Positions 31,365-37,250 of a DNA stretch of 37,250 bases are shown piece by piece. The notes beneath the pieces were generated by a model, which was not told the DNA's origin, did not search any database, and worked only from the letters and a program-made list of their open reading frames with translations. Within the stretch, counting starts at the first letter, position 1, and every line of letters starts with the position of its first letter. Origin of the DNA: UBA4736 sp002404015 (lineage in GTDB: Bacteria > Chloroflexota > Dormibacteria > Dormibacterales > Dormibacteraceae); NCBI GenBank assembly GCA_036747295.1, contig DAIOCN010000027.1, positions 1 to 37,250 on the forward strand, read 5' to 3'. Both the position numbers and the translations under genes were made by a program.

Positions 31365-33800
31365 CTATGGGACGAGGTTGATGAGCTTGTCGGGGACGAA
31401 GAACACCCGGCTGGGGCGGCCGCCGTTGAGAGAGCGCTTCACGGACTCGCTGGCGAGCGCCGCCAGGATGGCCTCCGGCTCACTCAGGCCCGCCGGCACT
31501 GAGAGGCGGTCGCGGACCTTACCGGCCACCTGCACGACCAGGGTGACCTCCGGCTCGGCGGCCGCCGCCGCGTCGTACTCGGGCCAGGCGGCGTCGGCGC
31601 AGAGGCCCTGCCCCCCGACCCGCTCCCAGAGCTCCTCGCCGACGTGGGGCGCCATCGGGTTCAGGAGGAGCACCAGCGTCCGGATCGAGTCCGCCCAGGC
31701 CGCATCCCGGGCGCCGCCCTTCTGGACGTGGTCCTGCTGGGCGTTGGAGAGCTCCATGAGGGCGGCCACGGCGGTGTTGAAGTGGAAGCCGGCGTAGTCA
31801 TCTGTGACTTTCTGGATGGCCTGTTGGGTGCGCCGGCGCAGCAGCTCGTCGGAGGCCCCGGACCCGATCACCTCCAGGGTCTCGGGCTCGACCGCCAGCC
31901 GCCAGACCCGGTGCAGGAAGCGCACCACCCCGGACATGCCCTCGTCCGACCACTCCACGTCGTCTTCGGGGGGGCCGATGAACATCTCGTAGACCCGGCC
32001 CGCGTCCGCCCCCTGCTGGGCGACGAGCTCCTCGGGCGTGACGCCGTTCCCCCTGGACTTCGACATGACCTGCCCAAAGCGCTTGACCATGCCCTGGGTG
32101 AACAGGCGGACGAAGGGCTCGCCGGCTTCGACGAGCCCCGCGTCCTGCAGGACCTTCTGGAAGAAGCGCGAGTACATCAGGTGCAGGATGGCGTGCTCCA
32201 CGCCACCGGTGTACTGGTCGACCGGCATCCAGCGGTTGACCAGCTCGGAGTCGAACGGCCGGTCCTCGTTGCGCGCGTCCGTATAGCGCAGGAAGTACCA
32301 GGAGGAATCGACGAATGTGTCCATGGTGTCGGTCTCCCGGCGCGCCTCGCCGCCGCATTGGGGGCAGGTGGTGCGGTACCAGTCGGGCTGCTCGGAGAGT
32401 CGCTCGTAGCGCTCGGGCAGCTTGACCGGCAGCTGCTCGACAGGCACCGGCACGATGCCACAGGTCGGGCAGTGGACCATAGGGATCGGGCAGCCCCAGT
32501 AGCGCTGGCGCGAGATCAGCCAGTCGCGCAGGCGGAACTTGGTCGCCCTCCTGCCCACTCCCCGCGCTTCCAGGTCGTCGGCGATCCGCTCGAACCCGGT
32601 CCGCGCGTCCAGGCCGTCATAAGGCCCGCTGTTGACCATCGTCCCGTACCCCGTGTAGGCGCCGGCAAGCTCGCCCTGCGGACCGTCGGGGGGCGCGGTC
32701 ACCTCCCGGATGGGCAGCCCGAACTTCCTGGCGAACGCGAAGTCGCGCTCATCGTGGCCGGGCACGGCCATGATGGCTCCGGTCCCGTACGTCACCAGGA
32801 CGTAGTCGGCCGCCCAGATCGGCACCCGCTCGCCGTTCACGGGGTTGATCGCGAAGGCCCCGGTCGGTACCCCGGTCTTCTCCTTCTCTGTGGAGAGCCG
32901 CTCGATGTCGGTCTCCTTCCGCGCGGCTTCGACGTAGGAGCGCACCGCCTGGCGATGCTCGGGGGTGGTGATCCGCTCGACCAGATGGTGCTCGGGGGCG
33001 AGGACCATGAACGTCGCCCCGAACAGGGTGTCAGGGCGCGTCGTGTAGATCCGCAGCATTTCGTCGGCGCCCTCGACGGCGAAGTCGACCTCCAGGCCCT
33101 GGCTGCGCCCGATCCAGTTGGCCTGCATCACGCGGACCTTCTCCGGCCACTCGCCCAGCAGGGCGAGGTCGTCGAGCAGCCGGTCCGCGTAGTCCGTGAT
33201 CTTGAGAAACCACTGCTCCAGGTCCTTCTTCTCGACCGGGACTTCAGGGTGGCGCCAGCAGCAGCCGTTGATGACCTGCTCGTTGGCCAGCACCGTCTGG
33301 TCGACAGGGCACCAGTTGACGGGCGCCATCGCCCGATAGGCCAGGCCGCGCTCGTGGAAGAGCAGGAAGAGCCACTGCGTCCAGCGGTAGTAGTCGGGTT
33401 CGCAGGTGGTCACCTCGCGGTCCCAGTCGTACAGGGTGCCGATCATCGCCAGCTGCTCCTTGAAGGCCGCGATGTTCTCCTGCGTCCAGGTTCGGGGGTG
33501 CATGTTCCCGCGCTTCATGGCGGCGTTCTCGGCGGGCAGGCCGAAGGCGTCCCAGCCGAAGGGGTTCAGCACCTCGAAACCGCGCATCCGGTAGAAGCGG
33601 GCGATGAGGTCGCCGATCACGTAGTTGCGCATGTGACCGACGGTGGGGTCCCCGCTGGGGTAGGGGAACATCACCAGGTTGTAGTACTTGGGCTTGGACG
33701 AGCCGTCGTCCGCCTTCATCACGCCGCGCTCGCGCCAGGTGCGCTGCCATTTGGGCTCGATGTCTTGCGGCACGTAGCCGCGACGGCGGTCGAGGGTCAT
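31365..33800 (-). CDS. leuS: leucyl-tRNA synthetase
   Basis: Charges tRNA-Leu. The 811-residue class Ia enzyme has the Rossmann domain starting YYNLVMFPYPSG, a CP1 editing domain (TTRPDTLFGATFMV), zinc-type Cys pairs (CPTCG, CPQCGG), the KMSKS loop as VMSKSRGN, and the C-terminal anticodon-binding helices. The HIGH motif reads TVGH, so its first His is Thr; the second His is kept. ATG 33800 begins the conserved N terminus (QDIEPKWQRTW); the longer frame upstream lies antisense to the HIT gene. No T-box leader fits in the 25 bp before it. Confidence 0.96.
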   Translation of the reverse strand: MTLDRRRGYVPQDIEPKWQRTWRERGVMKADDGSSKPKYYNLVMFPYPSGDPTVGHMRNYVIGDLIARFYRMRGFEVLNPFGWDAFGLPAENAAMKRGNMHPRTWTQENIAAFKEQLAMIGTLYDWDREVTTCEPDYYRWTQWLFLLFHERGLAYRAMAPVNWCPVDQTVLANEQVINGCCWRHPEVPVEKKDLEQWFLKITDYADRLLDDLALLGEWPEKVRVMQANWIGRSQGLEVDFAVEGADEMLRIYTTRPDTLFGATFMVLAPEHHLVERITTPEHRQAVRSYVEAARKETDIERLSTEKEKTGVPTGAFAINPVNGERVPIWAADYVLVTYGTGAIMAVPGHDERDFAFARKFGLPIREVTAPPDGPQGELAGAYTGYGTMVNSGPYDGLDARTGFERIADDLEARGVGRRATKFRLRDWLISRQRYWGCPIPMVHCPTCGIVPVPVEQLPVKLPERYERLSEQPDWYRTTCPQCGGEARRETDTMDTFVDSSWYFLRYTDARNEDRPFDSELVNRWMPVDQYTGGVEHAILHLMYSRFFQKVLQDAGLVEAGEPFVRLFTQGMVKRFGQVMSKSRGNGVTPEELVAQQGADAGRVYEMFIGPPEDDVEWSDEGMSGVVRFLHRVWRLAVEPETLEVIGSGASDELLRRRTQQAIQKVTDDYAGFHFNTAVAALMELSNAQQDHVQKGGARDAAWADSIRTLVLLLNPMAPHVGEELWERVGGQGLCADAAWPEYDAAAAAEPEVTLVVQVAGKVRDRLSVPAGLSEPEAILAALASESVKRSLNGGRPSRVFFVPDKLINLVP

Positions 33801-33808
33801 GTGAACCG

Positions 33809-33817
33809 TAGAGTTTA
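33809..33817. promoter_or_regulatory. symmetric bidirectional -10 for leuS and the HIT gene
   Basis: TAGAGT on the plus strand (33809-33814) and TAAACT on the minus strand (33817-33812) overlap by three bases; each ends exactly 11 nt before the ATG it would serve (33826 and 33800). The two start codons are only 25 bp apart, so both mRNAs must have nearly no leader. Confidence 0.5.
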
Positions 33818-33825
33818 TCGAGCGC

Positions 33826-34317
33826 ATGAAGCAGCTCTTCGCGCCGTGGCGGATGGAGTACATCGGCGGCGAGCCCGAGGCCGGCTGCCTCTTCTGCCGG
33901 GTCAGGGAGGCGGGCCCCGAGCATGACGCCGACAACCTGGTGGTCTGGCGGGGGCCGGAGGCGCTCGTGATGCTTAACCGGTTCCCCTACAACAGCGGCC
34001 ACGTGCTGGTCGCTCCGCGGGCTCATGTCGGCGACCTGGCCGACCTCGGAGACCCCGAGTCGCTGGCCCTGATGCAGGCGCTGCGCAGAGCGCTCGGCGT
34101 GCTCCGCCAGGTGCTGGCTCCGGACGGCTTCAACGTCGGCGCCAACCTGGGACGGGTGGCGGGAGCGGGCATCCCCGACCACGTCCACCTCCACGCCGTC
34201 CCGCGCTGGAGCGGCGACACCAACTTCCTTCCGGTGCTGGGCGAGGTCAAGGTCATCAACGAGCACCTGCAGCGCACCTGGGAGAAGGTGGCCGCAGCCT
34301 TCAGCGCGGCCGGCTGA
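33826..34317 (+). CDS. HIT-family hydrolase/transferase (Ap4A phosphorylase-like)
   Basis: The 163-residue product carries the histidine triad H119-V-H121-L-H123 in DHVHLHAVPRW and a Cys pair Cys21/Cys24 (CLFC) near the N terminus, as in actinobacterial-type HIT proteins acting on diadenosine polyphosphates or nucleoside phosphoramidates. The substrate is not determinable here. Divergent from leuS with only 25 bp between start codons; aminoacyl-tRNA synthetases make Ap4A, which gives the pairing some logic. Confidence 0.9.
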   Translation: MKQLFAPWRMEYIGGEPEAGCLFCRVREAGPEHDADNLVVWRGPEALVMLNRFPYNSGHVLVAPRAHVGDLADLGDPESLALMQALRRALGVLRQVLAPDGFNVGANLGRVAGAGIPDHVHLHAVPRWSGDTNFLPVLGEVKVINEHLQRTWEKVAAAFSAAG

Positions 34318-34331
34318 CCAGCCGCACCGGG

Positions 34332-34365
34332 CCTCGTCAGCGGGCGGCGGGCCGGGCGGCGAGGC
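34332..34365. terminator. possible bidirectional stem between convergent genes
   Basis: The arms GCCTCG and CGAGGC (34331-34336 and 34360-34365) enclose a G/C-only stretch between the HIT gene and the convergent small membrane protein gene. There is no T tract, so this is only terminator-like. Confidence 0.25.
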
Positions 34366-34779
34366 TCAGTGGTCTTCGAAGTGTTCGCGCTCAGCCGTCC
34401 CGCCGAGCGGGTCGATGGTCCCGGGAGCGCTGAGAAATCCGCCGATCACGGCAGACAAGAGCACGACCGCCCCGGCGGCGAGCGCGGCCCCGAAGCCGGC
34501 CCACTGATATACGACGACGCCCGAGATCCAGCTGAGGGCGAAAAGCATCACGAATCCGATTCGGGACACCAGGATCCCGGTCTTGAGGTCCGTGCGCCAG
34601 GCCCTCACCGCCGGGGCGAAGCGGCGGCCAAACGGGCTCTCGAGAGCCGCGTCGACGCCGGCAACGCTCAGCCTCCGCGCCTCCTGGGCAAGTTTGTTCA
34701 TGGTCGATCTGGCGGCCCTTAGCTTGTCAGAAAAGTCGTCGGCCGCCCCCGCATTGCTTATCCCCACGTACCTGGACAA
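34366..34779 (-). CDS. small two-helix membrane protein, unknown
   Basis: A 137-residue product with an amphipathic N-terminal region (DKLRAARSTMNKLAQEARRL), two hydrophobic segments (about 68-90 and 95-115) and a charged end with EREHFEDH. No family recognised. TTG at 34779 gives the full length; an ATG at 34701 would remove 26 residues. It lies downstream of another small membrane gene on the same strand. Confidence 0.55.
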   Translation of the reverse strand: MSRYVGISNAGAADDFSDKLRAARSTMNKLAQEARRLSVAGVDAALESPFGRRFAPAVRAWRTDLKTGILVSRIGFVMLFALSWISGVVVYQWAGFGAALAAGAVVLLSAVIGGFLSAPGTIDPLGGTAEREHFEDH

Positions 34780-34863
34780 CGCCCCGCCGGCGACATCCCT
34801 TGCGGACTCGACGGCTGGGGAAGGTCCTCCATGCGGCCGATCCGACCCCGCCGGGACCGTGTT

Positions 34864-35199
34864 TCAGACGCTTGCCAGCAGGGCCAGGTTGTTCAGCGAG
34901 ACGATCAAAAGCCCGATCGCGCAGCCCTGGATGGAGGCGAGCACGAGCCCGTAGATGAGGCGCGATCCGGGCCGCCCGGCGAAGACCCAGCGCGACGCCA
35001 GGGCCGCCGCCGCGGCCAGTGCCAAGACCAGCGTGAGCTTGGTGAACCAGAGCAGCCCGAGCCCGCCGAGCCCGAGCAGGTTGGCGCTGACGGACATGGC
35101 CTCGATGGTGCCCCGCGTCCGGTCGGCCGCCGTGGTGAGCACGTCGGTGAACTGCGCCAGGCCGAGCAGGATGATCCAGACCAGGGCTTGGCGGAGCAC
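34864..35199 (-). CDS. small polytopic membrane protein (DUF5658-like)
   Basis: The 111-residue product has four hydrophobic segments (about 3-20, 38-52, 54-70, 85-108). The arrangement (an FTDVLTT helix, a polar break, then LLWFTKLTLVLALAAA) resembles DUF5658-type proteins, but this is a weak match by eye. GTG start at 35199. A short hydrophobic open frame ends 2 bp upstream. Confidence 0.5.
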   Translation of the reverse strand: MLRQALVWIILLGLAQFTDVLTTAADRTRGTIEAMSVSANLLGLGGLGLLWFTKLTLVLALAAAAALASRWVFAGRPGSRLIYGLVLASIQGCAIGLLIVSLNNLALLASV

Positions 35200-35201
35200 T
35201 C

Positions 35202-35294
35202 CTAGTGCGGCTGTCGCATCTTCAAGATCGCCTGCGCCAGGCAGCCACCGATGGCCGCGGCCACCAGGTTCAGTTCGACCAACCGGAGAATCAC
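35202..35294 (-). CDS. possible 30-residue single-helix membrane peptide
   Basis: A GTG at 35294 opens a 30-codon frame whose product (ILRLVELNLVAAAIGGCL... then KMRQPH) is one transmembrane-like helix with a basic end. Its stop lies 2 bp before the next small membrane gene, as in an operon. A TTG four codons upstream is an alternative start. A chance frame cannot be excluded. Confidence 0.35.
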   Translation of the reverse strand: MILRLVELNLVAAAIGGCLAQAILKMRQPH

Positions 35295-35434
35295 CAAGTG
35301 ATCCAATCCCCCCCGGAAAACGTTAATCCAAACGGACGATCTGAGCAATAGGCGATCTGGCCGCCATGGGGCCAGAGGGGCTGAACCGGCTGGTCAGGGC
35401 CGCGGTGGTGGGGCAGCGATCCGACCTGGGCGGG

Positions 35435-36586
35435 CTACATGCCGTAGGTCTTGGCGATGATCTCCTTCATGATCTCGTCTGTCCCCGCTCCGATCCGGGC
35501 CAGGCGGGCGTCGCGCCAGGCTCGCTCGACCGGGAACTCGCGCATGTAGCCATGGCCGCCGAGGATCTGGATCGCCTCGTCGGCCACCCAGACGCTGACC
35601 TGCGTCGCCAGCAGCTTGGCCTGCGAGATCTCGCGCACCGGGTACTCGCCGCGGTTCCACTTGTCGGCGGTCTCGTAGACGAGGGCCCGAACCGCGGCCA
35701 CGCGAGTCCCCATGTCGACCAGCTTGTGCTTGATCACCTGGAAGTTCGCGATCGGGCGCCCGAAGGCGACTCGGTCCTTGGCGTACTGCATCGCGTACTC
35801 GAAGATCGATTGCGCGCCGGCGATGTGCCCGCAGGCCGCGATCAGGCGCTCGCCCTGCAGCTCCCACATCAGGTCGCTCCAGCCCTCGCCTTCCTCGCCG
35901 AGCCGGAACTCGGCGGGCACCCGGCAGTCCTCGAACAGCAGCTCGGCAGTGTCGGAGGAGTGCATTCCGAGCTTCTTGAGGGTCCGGGTCACGTGGAACC
36001 CGGGCGTCTCCTTGGGGACGACGAAGAGCGAGAAGCCCTTGTGGCCCGCCTCGGTGTCGGTCTTGGCGACCACCAGGCACCAGCTGCAGCGGGCGCCGTT
36101 GGTGATGAAGATCTTGCGGCCATTGATGACGTACTCGTCGCCGAAGCGCCGGGCTGTCGTCTTCATGCCGGCGAGGTCGGAGCCGGCGTCGGGCTCGGTC
36201 ATGGCGATGGCGGCGATCGCCTCGCCACTGATGGCGGGCACCAGGAAGCGGCTCTTCTGGGCGTCCGTGCCGAACTTGAACACGGGCGGTGTCGCCATCT
36301 CGGTCTGGACCGCGACAGCCATGCCCAGGCCCCCGCAGTGGGCGCGCGCCATCTCCTCCGAGAGGACGACGGCCGAGAAGTAGTCGCCGCCCTGGCCACC
36401 CAGCTCCTGCGGGTAGCGCAGGCCCAGGAACCCCAGCTCGCCGAACCGGCGGAAGATCGAGTCCGGAAAGAGGGTCTCCTCCCACTCGTCGAGGTGGGGC
36501 ACCACCTCCTTCTCGAGGAAGCGCCGGATGTGCAGGCGCAGCTCCTCGTGGGCATCGCTGAAGTGGGTGGTAGCGGCTTCGGCCAT
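35435..36586 (-). CDS. acyl-CoA dehydrogenase
   Basis: FAD enzyme that introduces the alpha-beta double bond in acyl-CoA (fatty acid or branched-chain breakdown). The 383-residue product has the helical N domain, the central beta domain with MTEPDAGSDLAGM (FAD/acyl contact) and the C-terminal helices. The usual YEGT Glu is absent (IGAGTDEIM); the catalytic base is more likely Glu in LQGERL (about 244), as in isovaleryl- and long-chain acyl-CoA dehydrogenases. ATG start with a TAGAAT -10 box 6 nt before it (leaderless). No other beta-oxidation genes are in view. Confidence 0.92.
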   Translation of the reverse strand: MAEAATTHFSDAHEELRLHIRRFLEKEVVPHLDEWEETLFPDSIFRRFGELGFLGLRYPQELGGQGGDYFSAVVLSEEMARAHCGGLGMAVAVQTEMATPPVFKFGTDAQKSRFLVPAISGEAIAAIAMTEPDAGSDLAGMKTTARRFGDEYVINGRKIFITNGARCSWCLVVAKTDTEAGHKGFSLFVVPKETPGFHVTRTLKKLGMHSSDTAELLFEDCRVPAEFRLGEEGEGWSDLMWELQGERLIAACGHIAGAQSIFEYAMQYAKDRVAFGRPIANFQVIKHKLVDMGTRVAAVRALVYETADKWNRGEYPVREISQAKLLATQVSVWVADEAIQILGGHGYMREFPVERAWRDARLARIGAGTDEIMKEIIAKTYGM

Positions 36587-36592
36587 GCGGCG

Positions 36593-36598
36593 ATTCTA
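36593..36598 (-). promoter_or_regulatory. -10 element of the acyl-CoA dehydrogenase gene (leaderless)
   Basis: TAGAAT on the minus strand ends 6 nt before the ATG at 36586; no Shine-Dalgarno site intervenes. Confidence 0.5.
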
Positions 36599-36629
36599 TG
36601 GGCGGCTACGGCTCCGAAGCGCCTTACGG

Positions 36630-36635
36630 TATGAT
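36630..36635 (+). promoter_or_regulatory. -10 element before bS22
   Basis: TATGAT, one mismatch from consensus, 60 nt before the bS22 start and probably serving bS22 and LemA. No clear -35 hexamer is visible. Confidence 0.4.
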
Positions 36636-36695
36636 TCGCGAGGCCCACCGGGGCCCGGTTCCCCAATTTGAAAGTTACGCGCGCATGGAGTTGGT

Positions 36696-36794
36696 TTGGG
36701 TTCGGTAATCAAGAAGCGGCGCAAGAAGATGCGCAAGCACAAGCACAAGAAGATGCTCAAGAAGACGCGTTGGCAGCGTCGAGCCCACGCCTAG
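36696..36794 (+). CDS. ribosomal protein bS22 (AURKAIP1/COX24-domain)
   Basis: A 32-residue, extremely basic protein: GSVIKKRRKKMRKHKHKK (2-19) followed by MLKKTRWQRRAHA. It matches the short 30S protein bS22 described in actinobacteria and found in related phyla. The start is TTG at 36696 by comparison with the family. It is followed after 33 bp by the LemA gene. Confidence 0.85.
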   Translation: MGSVIKKRRKKMRKHKHKKMLKKTRWQRRAHA

Positions 36795-36827
36795 CCGGTC
36801 CCAGCTAGGCACACACCAGGAGAGAGC

Positions 36828-37250
36828 ATGGGGTTCGTGATCCTGATCGTCGTACTCGTGCTCGTCGGCGTCTGGCTCCTGCTGAGCTACAACGGGCTGG
36901 TCTCCGCTCGCAACCGGACCCAGGAGGCCTGGTCGCAGATCGACGTCGAGCTGAAGCGGCGGCATGACCTGATCCCCAGCCTGGTCGAGACCGTCAAGGG
37001 CTACGCCGCCCACGAGAGCTCGACCCTGGAGGCCGTCACCAACGCCCGCGCGGGCGCCGTCTCGGCCGGGGCCACCGGCGACCCAGCCAAGATCGGCCAG
37101 GCCGAGAACATGCTGACGCAGAGCCTGCGGTCGCTGTTTGCGGTCTCCGAGAACTATCCCGACCTGAAGGCGGTGGCGGTCTTCCAGAACCTGCAGGAGC
37201 AGCTGACCGCGACCGAGGACAAGATCGAGTTCTCGCGCCGCTACTACAAC
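36828..37250 (+). CDS. LemA family protein (3' end beyond window)
   Basis: The first 141 residues are seen and the frame is open to the window edge. An N-terminal membrane segment (2-20) is followed by the helical LemA domain with LVSARNRTQEAWSQIDVELKRRHDLIPSLVETVKGYA and the later SENYPDLKA and FSRRYYN motifs. LemA proteins are membrane-anchored helical bundles of unclear function, often beside TPM-domain proteins. ATG is preceded by an AGGAGAG Shine-Dalgarno site. Confidence 0.93.
   Translation, partial: MGFVILIVVLVLVGVWLLLSYNGLVSARNRTQEAWSQIDVELKRRHDLIPSLVETVKGYAAHESSTLEAVTNARAGAVSAGATGDPAKIGQAENMLTQSLRSLFAVSENYPDLKAVAVFQNLQEQLTATEDKIEFSRRYYN

Noticed and set aside
31644..33926. 760-codon open frame antisense to leuS
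   Set aside because: Antisense shadow of leuS with His/Arg/Gly-rich low-complexity product; the minus-strand gene explains the DNA.
1..37250. CRISPR arrays, insertion sequences, prophage or T-box riboswitches
   Set aside because: No spaced direct repeats of CRISPR type, no transposase or phage proteins, and no room or motif for T-box leaders before glyS or leuS.

Overview
The window is a GC-rich, densely packed bacterial chromosome segment holding about 40 protein genes, one tRNA-Gln and no sign of phage, insertion sequences or CRISPR. Several features suggest a Chloroflexota, Dormibacterota-like or related GC-rich Gram-positive-type lineage: a MurT/GatD lipid II amidation pair, the 32-residue ribosomal protein bS22, an F420/FMN-type luciferase-family oxidoreductase, and many start codons lying 6-7 bases after a TANNNT -10 box (leaderless mRNAs). 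The phylum call is an inference from gene content and style, not a measured placement.

Layout. 256-6043 (minus) is a housekeeping operon: glmU, prs, a CNNM/CorC-type membrane protein, recO, glyS. 6060-9199 (plus) has an SH3 lipoprotein and lon. 9404-12807 (minus) is a cell-envelope operon: gamma-carbonic-anhydrase-like protein, ispE, murT, gatD. 12856-13263 (plus) is rpsT with a long Lys/Ala tail. 13274-16992 (minus) holds comEA, comEC and holA. 17097-18594 (plus) has tRNA-Gln and a Y-family DNA polymerase with a LexA-like box. 18604-20522 (minus) is a response regulator and a double-domain KaiC-like ATPase, somewhat poorer in GC. 20663-23777 is a zinc/manganese ABC importer diverging from its Fur/Zur-type regulator over four tandem 13-bp repeats. 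23793-26087 is an arsenic module (arsM-arsC diverging from arsR plus a methyltransferase) with no efflux pump in sight. 26091-27340 carries a decayed AraC regulator and VOC protein pair (two frameshifts and an amber stop). 27445-31223 has a receiver protein with an unknown C-terminal half, two small operonic proteins, a two-domain thioredoxin-fold oxidoreductase, a lipoprotein and a luciferase-family oxidoreductase. 31365-37250 has leuS and a HIT protein on a symmetric divergent promoter, small membrane proteins, an acyl-CoA dehydrogenase, bS22 and the start of a LemA gene.

The most interesting object is the oxidoreductase at 29083-29775. Its reading frame is interrupted by a single TGA exactly where the nucleophilic cysteine of the second CxxC motif should be (giving U-R-Y-C), the frame is intact on both sides, and a hairpin with a GU-containing apical loop starts right after the TGA. 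It is a candidate selenoprotein of the protein disulfide oxidoreductase family. Other leads are the tandem operator between the metal importer and its regulator, the LexA-like box that fixes the polymerase start, the symmetric leuS/HIT promoter, the recurrent leaderless promoters, the histone-like tail on S20, and ComEC and carbonic-anhydrase homologues lacking expected metal ligands.

Translational coupling is pervasive: nine adjacent gene pairs overlap by four bases (ATGA, GTGA or TTGA).
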